A DNA stretch of 28,953 bases from JAISGQ01 sp045604945 (GTDB taxonomy: Bacteria; Bacillota; Clostridia; Oscillospirales; Acutalibacteraceae): assembly GCA_045604945.1 (NCBI GenBank), contig JAZUPA010000075.1:1-28953 (forward strand), written 5' to 3'. The notes under the pieces were generated by a model, which was not told the DNA's origin, ran no database searches, and saw only the letters and a list, made by a program, of their open reading frames with translations. This document shows positions 14,491-22,211 of the stretch, piece after piece (the stretch's first letter is position 1; every line of letters begins with the position of its first letter). Made by a program: the position numbers and the translations under genes.

Positions 14491-15300
14491 TTATTTGTCA
14501 AGTCCGTCCATTCTTTCGAGCAGGTCGGTATAGTCCCCTGCGTCGATGTAGTAGAAGGGCTTTTCGCCGGAATTGTCACATGCAAGACGTCCGTAGACCT
14601 CATGGTCAACGCCTGCGATCATAAGAGATACGAAGAAGGAGCCTTCCTCGGGAACAACGACCTCAACCCAGGATGCATCGGTATTGGAAGCAGAAACATT
14701 TGCATCTCCCAGCTCAGCGCCGACTGCCCATGCGCGGTTGTAACGGCACCAGCTGACGGTGTTTCCGCCGTCGATGACATAGTATGTGCAGACCTGTCTC
14801 TTGCTCTTGTCAAAAATTTCGCAGGTGTAGAAAATCTTTTCATTCTCGCCGTCGCCGTCGATATCAAAATCAAAGACTTCGCAGTTGGTGTAGTTTACAT
14901 CGTACACCATTGAGCCGACCTCAAGATAGGAGCCGTTACGGCTGGAGATAAGATCGCTGCCGGAAACTTCAACATAGACAAGATGATGAAGCTTTGCTTC
15001 TGTCCCCGCAAAATCTTCTTCCTTGATAAGTCTGTCGGTATAGTCGCTGTTGCTCTCGATTTCAGCATAGAAATCAGAAGCAGAAATAAAGTTTACAGGA
15101 TAAGTATCCTCTTCCTCCTGCATGACAGCCTCAAACTCGAAGATGGGCTCATCCACAGCAGCGCTGTTTTCATCTGCCGCCTTGGGTTCATCGCTGCCGC
15201 AGGCGAAAACGCACACCAGCACGATAGCTGCTATAATCACCGCAATACCTGCCACGCTAAGACCGAGATAAAGTTTGTTTTTCAGAATCTTGTCAAGCAT
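14491..15300 (-). CDS. Membrane-anchored extracytoplasmic protein, unknown function
   Basis: 269 aa from the ATG at 15300 (AAAGGAG upstream; an upstream in-frame start lacks an SD). One N-terminal hydrophobic segment (about 11-34, LYLGLSVAGIAVIIAAIVLVCVFAC) follows basic residues. The Cys of VFAC could be a weak lipobox, otherwise the segment is an uncleaved anchor. An acidic linker follows, then a beta-rich domain. FDFDIDGDGENEKIFY (DxDxDG) is an EF-hand/VCBS-like calcium-binding pattern often seen in surface proteins. It has its own promoter and lies after the ABC-2 genes, in the same direction. Not recognised as a known family. Confidence 0.65.
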   Translation of the reverse strand: MLDKILKNKLYLGLSVAGIAVIIAAIVLVCVFACGSDEPKAADENSAAVDEPIFEFEAVMQEEEDTYPVNFISASDFYAEIESNSDYTDRLIKEEDFAGTEAKLHHLVYVEVSGSDLISSRNGSYLEVGSMVYDVNYTNCEVFDFDIDGDGENEKIFYTCEIFDKSKRQVCTYYVIDGGNTVSWCRYNRAWAVGAELGDANVSASNTDASWVEVVVPEEGSFFVSLMIAGVDHEVYGRLACDNSGEKPFYYIDAGDYTDLLERMDGLDK

Positions 15301-15331
15301 TTTTATTTCTCCTTTATATTTGCTATACTGC

Positions 15332-15360
15332 ATTTTACCACAGCCTTCTGAAAAATGCAA
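15332..15360 (-). promoter_or_regulatory. Promoter of the membrane-anchored protein gene
   Basis: On the minus strand TTGCAT (15360-15355), a 17-bp spacer and TAAAAT (15337-15332), immediately after the ABC permease gene and about 32 bp upstream of the ATG. Confidence 0.6.
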
Positions 15361-15369
15361 CAAAGTTTC

Positions 15370-16641
15370 TTATCTGTATCTGAGAAGTTTTGAGATCTCG
15401 GAAATTTTGGGTGTCTTACCGTAAAGCAGTGTTCCCATGCGGTAAATTCTGGATGCGAGAAGCGCCACTCCGATACATGCAAGTCCCTGCAGTGCCAGCG
15501 AAATGATAACCTCATAATGAGGCACTTCCTCCGCCGCCATTCGCACCGTCATGACCATGGGCGACCAGTAGGGAATAAAGGAGCATACTCTTACAAAGGT
15601 GCCGACCTCTTCCATGGATGCCGCCATTACCGCGATAAAATAACCGAACATGAATACAGTTGTGGGGATGCTTATCAGCGCCGACAGATCCTCTATCTGG
15701 TTGACCAGCGAGCCCAGCGCGCCGTAGATGAATGCGATGAGCAGGAATCCGAGAACGAAGAATGAGAGCAGATAGAAAGCATCCAGTGCATCCAGCGTCA
15801 GAACCATGTCGAGAACCGCGCTGATGGCAGGTGATACACCTGCTCCGACTGCAACAACAGCTCCGACACAGCAGGCAAATATGCCCATCTGCGCTCCTGC
15901 TGCCGCGCCTGTTCCCAGCACCTTGCCAAGCAGCAGAGAACGGGGTGATGCGCTTGTAACCAGAAGCTCCATGGTTCTTGTGCTCTTTTCCGTTGCGACA
16001 TTTGTCGCCACAAGCTGACCGTACAGCGTGATGCAGATGAACATCATTATCATTACGACAAAGCTGATGATATACTTTGCAAAAGCCATTTCACCCACCG
16101 AATGGATATTGACGCTTACATCCTCAGTGGCGAGGATTATCGCCGCCTCATGCTCCTCAAAGCCGCCCTGCACAAGCAGCTCAAGCCTGCGCAGAGTAAT
16201 AAGGTTTTCGGCAATAAGACCTTCCACCGTGTCATTATAGAGGGTTGATTTTTCATAAAGCTCAACGGAAAAACCGCCGCTCTCACTGCGGCTGATAACC
16301 GCGATGGAATCATACTCTCCGTTTTCTATGAGCGAATTATAACTTTCTGTATTCCCTTCTGCAATCAGAGCTGCCCCTGTGAGATTTGCAAGCCGCTCCC
16401 CTGCATCATCGCCCGTCAGACTGACAACGGCAATTCTGCTTTCCTCCGGGTCAAAGGTGCTGACCTCTGTGGTAAGTCCCACATTCGAGCCGTCGGCGCC
16501 TGTATTTCCAAAGGCAAGCAGGGCAACAAACAAAACCACAAGAACAAGCGCTATCGCCAGGATAACAGTGATTATCTTAAAGGATTTGCTCCTGACCGTC
16601 TCGCGGAATTCGTGAGCAAAGACCGTCCCGAATCTGTTCAT
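15370..16641 (-). CDS. ABC-2 type transporter permease (NatB-like)
   Basis: 423 aa. It begins MNRFGTVFAHEFRETVRSKSFKIITVILAIALVLVVLFVALLAF, the typical start of NatB/ABC-2 exporters: a cytoplasmic helix, then a first membrane span. A large extracytoplasmic domain follows (about 48-190). A membrane block then has about five spans (KYIISFVVMIMMFICITLYGQLVATNVATEKSTRTMELLVTSASPRSLLLGKVLG..., through LALQGLACIGVALLASRIYRMG). The EKSTRTMELLVTSASP loop is a family signature. Its ATG overlaps the ATPase stop by 4 bp, so they form one complex. In Bacillus NatAB exports sodium; the substrate here is unknown. Confidence 0.85.
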   Translation of the reverse strand: MNRFGTVFAHEFRETVRSKSFKIITVILAIALVLVVLFVALLAFGNTGADGSNVGLTTEVSTFDPEESRIAVVSLTGDDAGERLANLTGAALIAEGNTESYNSLIENGEYDSIAVISRSESGGFSVELYEKSTLYNDTVEGLIAENLITLRRLELLVQGGFEEHEAAIILATEDVSVNIHSVGEMAFAKYIISFVVMIMMFICITLYGQLVATNVATEKSTRTMELLVTSASPRSLLLGKVLGTGAAAGAQMGIFACCVGAVVAVGAGVSPAISAVLDMVLTLDALDAFYLLSFFVLGFLLIAFIYGALGSLVNQIEDLSALISIPTTVFMFGYFIAVMAASMEEVGTFVRVCSFIPYWSPMVMTVRMAAEEVPHYEVIISLALQGLACIGVALLASRIYRMGTLLYGKTPKISEISKLLRYR

Positions 16642-17591
16642 ATCCCCTGAGCCTCCTTTGCCTCTGCCTTTTCAACGAATATATCCTCAAGGGTGGGCTC
16701 AACTATGCAGGCATCCAGCACAGGAAGTCCCGCATAAAGCACACGGCACATTGCCTGAGAAGGGTCAACGCCCTCCTTCAGGGTAATTACCGCGCCCTTC
16801 TTTGTAACCTCCACAGCTCCTGAGGAAAAAGCTGCGTTTCTGAATTTCGGAGTGTTGTAAACCGCTCCGTCGCCGACAGTATCATCAAGAACTATCATCA
16901 CTTTGTTTCTGGGATAGGCTCTCTTTATTTCTGAAAGCCTGCCGTCGAGTACCTTCTGTCCCCTGTTTATCATGACGATATTTTCGCAGAAATCCTCCAC
17001 CGCAGACATCTGGTGAGAAGAAAAAATAACCAGAGCGCCCTTATCCGACTGCTCTGCTATAACCTGCTTGAGCTGTACGGCATTGACGGGGTCAAGACCT
17101 GAGAAGGGCTCATCGAGAATAATCACATCGGGACTGCCCAGCAGCGCAACTCCAAGCTGTATTTTCTGCTGGTTTCCCTTTGACAGTGCCTCAAGCCTGT
17201 TTTTTGCATACTCACCCATTCCCAGCCGCTCGATTAGCTCATGGGCAGAGCTTTTTGCCGCAGACTTTGAAAGACCGCGGAGCTTTCCGAAATAAATCAT
17301 CTGCTCCTCAACCGTAAGTTTGCGGTAAAGGCCGCGCTCTTCGGGAAGATAGCCGAAGGACATATTCTTCCTTGCCACAGGCTTTCCGTCAAGAAGCACC
17401 TCTCCGCTGTCGGGAGGAAAAACACCCATTATTATACGCATCACAGTGGTCTTTCCTGCGCCGTTTCTGCCCAGCAGACCAAGGGGCGCACCGCTCTGCG
17501 CCGAAAAGGAAACCTCCTGCAGTGCTTGTTTCTTATTGCCGTCAGGCAGTGAAAAGCTCTTGCTGATATTTCTGACAGTAAGCTCCAACAA
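16638..17591 (-). CDS. ABC transporter ATP-binding protein (NatA-like)
   Basis: About 317 aa. Intact ABC motifs: Walker A GRNGAGKTT (about 41-49), a Q-loop region near FGYLPEERGLYRKLTVEEQMIY, a signature region LSKGNQQKIQLGVALL, Walker B VIILDEPFSGLDP with catalytic Glu, and a switch His in SSHQMSAVED. The C-terminal about 90 residues form the extra domain usual for NatA/ABC-2 ATPases. The start is ambiguous: TTG at 17591 or 17588 fits the AAGGAG, while a GTG at 17597 overlaps it. Expressed from the promoter at 17665-17637 together with the permease. Confidence 0.88.
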   Translation of the reverse strand: MLELTVRNISKSFSLPDGNKKQALQEVSFSAQSGAPLGLLGRNGAGKTTVMRIIMGVFPPDSGEVLLDGKPVARKNMSFGYLPEERGLYRKLTVEEQMIYFGKLRGLSKSAAKSSAHELIERLGMGEYAKNRLEALSKGNQQKIQLGVALLGSPDVIILDEPFSGLDPVNAVQLKQVIAEQSDKGALVIFSSHQMSAVEDFCENIVMINRGQKVLDGRLSEIKRAYPRNKVMIVLDDTVGDGAVYNTPKFRNAAFSSGAVEVTKKGAVITLKEGVDPSQAMCRVLYAGLPVLDACIVEPTLEDIFVEKAEAKEAQGI

Positions 17592-17636
17592 TCTCACTCC
17601 TTCTGTTTTACCTGTTTGTGCTTTTTGTCGGTTTCA

Positions 17637-17665
17637 ATTATATATCAAGCATCTGCAAAAATCAA
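17637..17665 (-). promoter_or_regulatory. Promoter of the ABC-2 transporter operon
   Basis: On the minus strand TTGATT (17665-17660), a 17-bp spacer and TATAAT (17642-17637), about 46 bp upstream of the ATPase start. A near-consensus sigma-A promoter. Confidence 0.75.
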
Positions 17666-17896
17666 CAACAGGCGCAGCCCCTCAACGCCATTGCACGAAT
17701 ATAGAAACTATTTGTTTTGCGACAATGTGACAACAATTCAACCGCCAGATTCCACGCAAATTACACTTTTTGTATATCATGCACAATAAACACAAGTTTT
17801 CAGCTCATAACGAGCCAACGAGCAGCAAAGAGAAAAACGGCTTATTGCAAGGGCATTTAGCCTTTTTGGGCAACTTGCCGATTTCCTGTCGTACTA

Positions 17897-17925
17897 TTGC
17901 CTTTTCTTTTGCATTGTGCTATAAT
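17897..17925 (+). promoter_or_regulatory. Promoter of the glycogen phosphorylase gene
   Basis: TTGCCT (17897-17902), a 17-bp spacer and a perfect TATAAT (17920-17925) with an extended TG two bases upstream, 45 bp before the ATG. The rest of the 373-bp gap (17598-17970) holds the divergent ABC promoter and nothing else recognisable; no operator with clear symmetry was found. Confidence 0.75.
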
Positions 17926-17970
17926 GCCTTCACAAACAATTATGTTTCAGCCACATCTGGAGGTAATTAA

Positions 17971-20385
17971 ATGGCCACATTAACAGCAGCACAGCTCAAA
18001 GCCCTCATCGACCAGAAGCTTTCCCATAACTTCGGTCTTTCCGCAGAGGAGGCGGATGAGGAGCACGTTTACAAAGCTGTCATCCTTGTCGTTCGCGACA
18101 TGCTTTACGAAGCAAGAAAGAAATTTTCCAACGAAACAGAGCAGAAGGGCGGCAAGAGAATCTACTATCTCTGCATGGAGTTTCTTATGGGACGCTCCCT
18201 TCGCAACAATCTTTACAACCTCGGCATTGAGAAAACTGTAAAGAAGGTACTTCCCCAGTATCACACCACCCTTGAAAAGGTTTACGAATTCGAACCCGAC
18301 GCAGGTCTCGGAAACGGCGGTCTCGGCAGACTTGCAGCCTGCTTCCTTGACGGCCTTGCAACCGAAGGCTACCTCGGTATGGGCTATTCCCTGCGTTATG
18401 AGTTCGGCATCTTCTCCCAGAAGATCGTTGACGGCTGGCAGACCGAGCTTCCCGATTTCTGGCTCCCCGGCGGCGAGACCTGGATGATCCCCCACCGCGA
18501 GGACGCACTGGATATCAATTTCGGCGGCTGGATCGAAGAGGTCTGGGAGGATGAATATCATCACGCAAAGCATGTAGGCTACAGCTCCATCAAGGCTGTC
18601 CCCTACGACCTCATGTGTGCCGGCGTTGACGGGAAGGGCGTTTCCACCCTCCGTCTCTGGGCTGCAGAATGTCCCGAGTTTGACATGAAGAGCTTCAACG
18701 ACGGCAACTATATGCGCTCCATCGAGCAGCGCGCAATGGCAGAGATGCTCACCAAGGTTCTTTACCCCGGTGATAACCATCACGAGGGTAAGAGCCTGCG
18801 TCTCTCCCAGCAGTATTTCCTCGTTTCCTCCTCTATTCAGGATATCATCAAGCGTCATCTGCGCCGTCACCGCACCCTTGAGAACTTCGCAGACCTGACC
18901 GCTATCCACATCAATGATACCCACCCCGCTCTTGCAATCCCCGAGACTATGAGAATCCTCATGGACGAGTGCGGCTTTGCATGGGAAGAGGCTTACGAGA
19001 TCACCACAAAGGTCATGGCATACACCAACCACACCGTCATGAAGGAAGCTCTGGAGTGCTGGAGCGTTGACCTCTTCAAGTCCCGTCTCCCCAGAATCTA
19101 TCAGATCGTCTGCGAGATCAACCGCCGCTTCTGCGCTGAGGTCCTCGAGAAGACAAATGATCAGGCACTTGTTGACCGTGTTTCCATCATCCACGACGGC
19201 TACGTCAAGATGGCAAACCTCTGCGTTGCATGCTGCCACCATGTAAACGGTGTATCCGCACTGCACAGTGAGATCATCAAGAATGATGTTTTTGCAGACT
19301 TCTACCGCATCACCCCCGAGAAGTTCACAAACGTCACCAACGGTATCGCACATCGTCGCTGGCTCTGCCAGTCCAACCCCGGTCTCAACGATATGCTCAC
19401 CGAGCTTATCGGAAAGGATTTCGTCACCGATGCATCCCAGCTCAAAAAGCTGGAGGCATTCAAGGATGACACCGCAGTGCTTGACCGTCTTTCCGCAATC
19501 AAGCGTGAGAACAAGTGCGTTCTTGCTGATTACATCAAGAAGAATAATGGAATTATAGTTGACCCTGATTCTATTTTCGACGTACAGGTAAAGCGTCTCC
19601 ATGAGTACAAGAGACAGCATCTGAATGCTCTGCATATTCTCTCGGAGTATCAGTGGCTCCTTGAAAACCCCAACGCAGACTTCGTCCCCAAGACCTACAT
19701 CTTCGGCGCAAAGGCTGCTTCCGGTTACTTCATGGCAAAGCAGATCATCCGCTTTATCTGCAACCTTGCAAACACCATCAACAACGACCCCAGAGTCAAG
19801 GATAAGCTCAAGGTCGTCTTCCTCGAAAACTACCGTGTTACCGTTGCAGAAATGCTCATGCCTGCATCTGAAATCAGCGAACAGATCTCCCTTGCAGGTA
19901 CTGAAGCATCCGGCACAGGCAACATGAAGTTCATGATAAACGGCGCAATCACCCTCGGCACCGAGGACGGCGCAAACGTTGAGATTCATCAGGCTGTGGG
20001 CGATGACAACATCATCATCTTCGGTATGAGCACTCCCGAGGCTGCTGCCCTTAAGAGAATCTACCATCCCGGCAGCTACTACAACAACAACGCAACACTC
20101 AGAAATGCCATCGATGCTCTCTCCCGCGGCTTTGGCGGCATCTCCTTCGGCGACATCGCAAATAACCTGCTCACCCACGACCCCTATATGGTCATGGCAG
20201 ACTTTGCTGATTACTGCCGCGCTCAGAGCGACGCTTCCAGACTTTACGCAGACCGCGAGAAGTGGAACCGTATGAGCCTTATGAATATCGCAAATGCCGG
20301 CATCTTCGCATCCGACCGTTCCATCCGCGATTATGCAAACGGCATCTGGGGTGCAACTCCCCTCTCAAAGCTCGGCAAGAAATAA
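17971..20385 (+). CDS. glgP: Glycogen/alpha-glucan phosphorylase
   Basis: 804 aa, ATG after TCTGGAGG. A GT35 enzyme that releases glucose-1-phosphate from alpha-1,4-glucans in the cytoplasm. Diagnostic parts are RIYYLCMEFLMGRSLRNNL (N-terminal), GLGNGGLGRLAACFLDGLAT, the IHINDTHPALAIPE segment, KRLHEYKRQ, and the PLP site EASGTGNMKFMINGAITLGTEDGANVE with the PLP lysine at K653. Length is normal for bacterial maltodextrin/glycogen phosphorylase. Codons are strongly biased to C-ending synonyms, as in the other metabolic genes here, suggesting high expression. It has its own promoter and two terminators, so it is a single-gene transcript. Substrate chain length preference cannot be read from sequence. 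Confidence 0.97.
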   Translation: MATLTAAQLKALIDQKLSHNFGLSAEEADEEHVYKAVILVVRDMLYEARKKFSNETEQKGGKRIYYLCMEFLMGRSLRNNLYNLGIEKTVKKVLPQYHTTLEKVYEFEPDAGLGNGGLGRLAACFLDGLATEGYLGMGYSLRYEFGIFSQKIVDGWQTELPDFWLPGGETWMIPHREDALDINFGGWIEEVWEDEYHHAKHVGYSSIKAVPYDLMCAGVDGKGVSTLRLWAAECPEFDMKSFNDGNYMRSIEQRAMAEMLTKVLYPGDNHHEGKSLRLSQQYFLVSSSIQDIIKRHLRRHRTLENFADLTAIHINDTHPALAIPETMRILMDECGFAWEEAYEITTKVMAYTNHTVMKEALECWSVDLFKSRLPRIYQIVCEINRRFCAEVLEKTNDQALVDRVSIIHDGYVKMANLCVACCHHVNGVSALHSEIIKNDVFADFYRITPEKFTNVTNGIAHRRWLCQSNPGLNDMLTELIGKDFVTDASQLKKLEAFKDDTAVLDRLSAIKRENKCVLADYIKKNNGIIVDPDSIFDVQVKRLHEYKRQHLNALHILSEYQWLLENPNADFVPKTYIFGAKAASGYFMAKQIIRFICNLANTINNDPRVKDKLKVVFLENYRVTVAEMLMPASEISEQISLAGTEASGTGNMKFMINGAITLGTEDGANVEIHQAVGDDNIIIFGMSTPEAAALKRIYHPGSYYNNNATLRNAIDALSRGFGGISFGDIANNLLTHDPYMVMADFADYCRAQSDASRLYADREKWNRMSLMNIANAGIFASDRSIRDYANGIWGATPLSKLGKK

Positions 20386-20455
20386 TCTTGCCCTCAATTT
20401 CGGTTACCGTTCATGCCCCTCCCCTATCAGGGTGTGAATTGGTGATATGTGGCTG

Positions 20456-20482
20456 GCGTGGCAGACCAAAAGTCTGCCACGC
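20456..20482 (+). terminator. First terminator after glgP
   Basis: A perfect 11-bp stem GCGTGGCAGAC / GTCTGCCACGC with loop CAAAA, followed by TTAACTTTT. Lies 70 bp after the glgP stop. Confidence 0.75.
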
Positions 20483-20554
20483 TTAACTTTTGCGCAACTA
20501 CTGTTACTCATAATATGTTTTTGTTGTTGTTTTTTGACAACTTTTTATTTCCGT

Positions 20555-20581
20555 AATGCTGCATTTTAACCATGCAGCATT
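20555..20581 (+). terminator. Second terminator between glgP and pyk
   Basis: A perfect 10-bp stem AATGCTGCAT / ATGCAGCATT with a 7-nt loop, followed by TATTTTTTAT. Tandem with the previous hairpin, it isolates glgP from the pyruvate kinase operon. Confidence 0.75.
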
Positions 20582-20642
20582 TATTTTTTATCCAATTTGC
20601 ACATTAATTTGGTTCGGATAAGTATAATATCACTGTGTACAT

Positions 20643-20671
20643 TTGCGCTGATATATGCTACACTATATATT
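20643..20671 (+). promoter_or_regulatory. Candidate promoter of the pyruvate kinase operon
   Basis: TTGCGC (20643-20648), a 17-bp spacer and TATATT (20666-20671). A second TATAAT occurs at 20623-20628, but its best -35 (TTGCAC) is 20 bp away. Either or both could be used. The remainder of the 20386-20728 gap holds only the two terminators. Confidence 0.5.
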
Positions 20672-20728
20672 AGAGAATTACGGGCTGTTGTATACGGCAC
20701 CGCAAGATAAAGGAGACCATTGCAAGAA

Positions 20729-22162
20729 ATGAGAAGAACCAAAATCATCTGTACGCTGGGACCTGCCAGCAACAGCGAAGAAATGATAGAAAAGCTTCTG
20801 CGCGCAGGCATGAACGTCATGCGCCTGAACTTTTCCCACGGCAACCACAAGGACCACAAGAAGCTTATCGAGCGTTTCCGCAAGGTCAGGGATGAGCTGG
20901 GCGTACCCGCCGCAGTGCTTCTTGACACCAAGGGACCCGAAATCCGCCTTAAATCCTTCGAGAACGGCAGCGCTGAGATCGTTGCAGGCAGCACCTTCAC
21001 CCTCACCAGTGAGGATGTGGTCGGCAACAGCGAGATGGCATCCATCACCTGGGCTCCCTTCCCCGGCTACCTCCACGAAGGCGACCGTATTGTCATAGAT
21101 GACGGACGCATCGTTCTTCAGGTTCGTCAGGCAAACAGAAAAAAGGCAGTCTGCGATGTTATCACAGGCGGCGTTCTCAAGGACAAAAAGAGCGTCAATG
21201 TTCCCAATGTTGACCTCCCCATGGAGTATCTCAGCGACGCCGACAGAGAGGACCTTCTTTTCGGAATAAAGCAGGAGGTTGATTTTGTCGCAGCTTCCTT
21301 TGTCCGCAGCGGCGATGATGTGCGCGAAATCCGCGCTTTCCTCAGAGCCAACGGCGGCAGAAACATAAAGGTTATTTCCAAAATAGAAAACAGCGAGGGC
21401 GTCCGCAACTTTGACGAGATCCTGTCCCTTTCCGACGGAATCATGGTCGCCCGCGGCGACCTTGGCGTTGAGGTTCCCTTTGCGGAGCTTCCCGGTCTGC
21501 AGAAGCAGTTCATTCACCGCTGCTACAGCGCAGGCAAAATGGTCATCACCGCTACCCAGATGCTGGAATCCATGATAACCAACCCCACACCCACAAGAGC
21601 AGAGATTACCGACGTTGCAAACGCAGTTTTTGACGGCACAAGCGCAGTCATGCTCTCCGGCGAAAGTGCAGTCGGCGCTTACCCGGAAGAAGCAGTCAAG
21701 ACCCTTGTGGAGATATGCACACAGGCTGAAAACGACGCTTTCAGAATGAAGATGTACAAGGCTCTCACCTTTATAAAGGGAGACAAGGAAGATATTACAA
21801 ACGCAGTGTGCGATGCAGCCTGCATCACCGCCCACGACCTCTCCTGCGCGGCAATTATAGCAATCACCCAGTCCGGCGGCACTGCAAGAAACGTTTCCAA
21901 ATACCGTCCCCAGACCCCCATTATTGCAGCAACCCCAGAAAAGCGCACCTATCATCAGCTCTCGCTTTCCTGGGGCGTAATACCCGTAATGACCAAATAT
22001 CAGCGCACCTCCGACGAGCTTCTTTCCCATGCCGTCGACTGCGCAAAGAAAAACGGCTATGTCACCAACGGCGACTGCGTTGTTACCGTTGCAGGCATTC
22101 CCCTTGCCACCACAGGCAGCACAAACCTTCTTAAAGTACAGATAGTCGGCGAAAAGAACTGA
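20729..22162 (+). CDS. pyk: Pyruvate kinase
   Basis: 477 aa from the ATG at 20729, giving the family-typical MRRTKIICTLGPAS; a TTG at 20720 is better spaced from AAGGAG and would add three residues. It catalyses PEP + ADP to pyruvate + ATP in glycolysis. Signatures: RLNFSHG (R32, N34, S36), LLDTKGPEIRLK, SKIENSEGVRNFDEIL (K218), GIMVARGDLGVEVPF, TATQMLESM, and PTRAEITDVANAVFDGTSAVMLSGESAVGAYPEEAV. The C-terminal allosteric domain is present; the extra PEP-utiliser-like domain of Bacillus Pyk is absent. The next gene starts 49 bp after the stop with no terminator between, so the GGDEF protein is probably cotranscribed. Confidence 0.97.
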   Translation: MRRTKIICTLGPASNSEEMIEKLLRAGMNVMRLNFSHGNHKDHKKLIERFRKVRDELGVPAAVLLDTKGPEIRLKSFENGSAEIVAGSTFTLTSEDVVGNSEMASITWAPFPGYLHEGDRIVIDDGRIVLQVRQANRKKAVCDVITGGVLKDKKSVNVPNVDLPMEYLSDADREDLLFGIKQEVDFVAASFVRSGDDVREIRAFLRANGGRNIKVISKIENSEGVRNFDEILSLSDGIMVARGDLGVEVPFAELPGLQKQFIHRCYSAGKMVITATQMLESMITNPTPTRAEITDVANAVFDGTSAVMLSGESAVGAYPEEAVKTLVEICTQAENDAFRMKMYKALTFIKGDKEDITNAVCDAACITAHDLSCAAIIAITQSGGTARNVSKYRPQTPIIAATPEKRTYHQLSLSWGVIPVMTKYQRTSDELLSHAVDCAKKNGYVTNGDCVVTVAGIPLATTGSTNLLKVQIVGEKN

Positions 22163-22211
22163 GCAATTCCCTTTTACTCCAGCGAATCACTTCCAAAAAA
22201 GAGGCGATATC

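Noticed and set aside
17770..17970. 66-codon frame immediately before glgP
   Set aside because: It covers the glgP promoter, lacks a ribosome binding site and has no conserved features.
17980..20178. 732-codon open frame antisense to glycogen phosphorylase
   Set aside because: It mirrors the strongly biased codons of glgP and yields a Val/Cys/Asp-rich sequence with no recognisable domain; glgP itself is certain.
20678..22030. 450-codon open frame antisense to pyruvate kinase
   Set aside because: Shadow of pyk produced by codon bias; low-complexity Cys/Gly/Val-rich product and no family resemblance.
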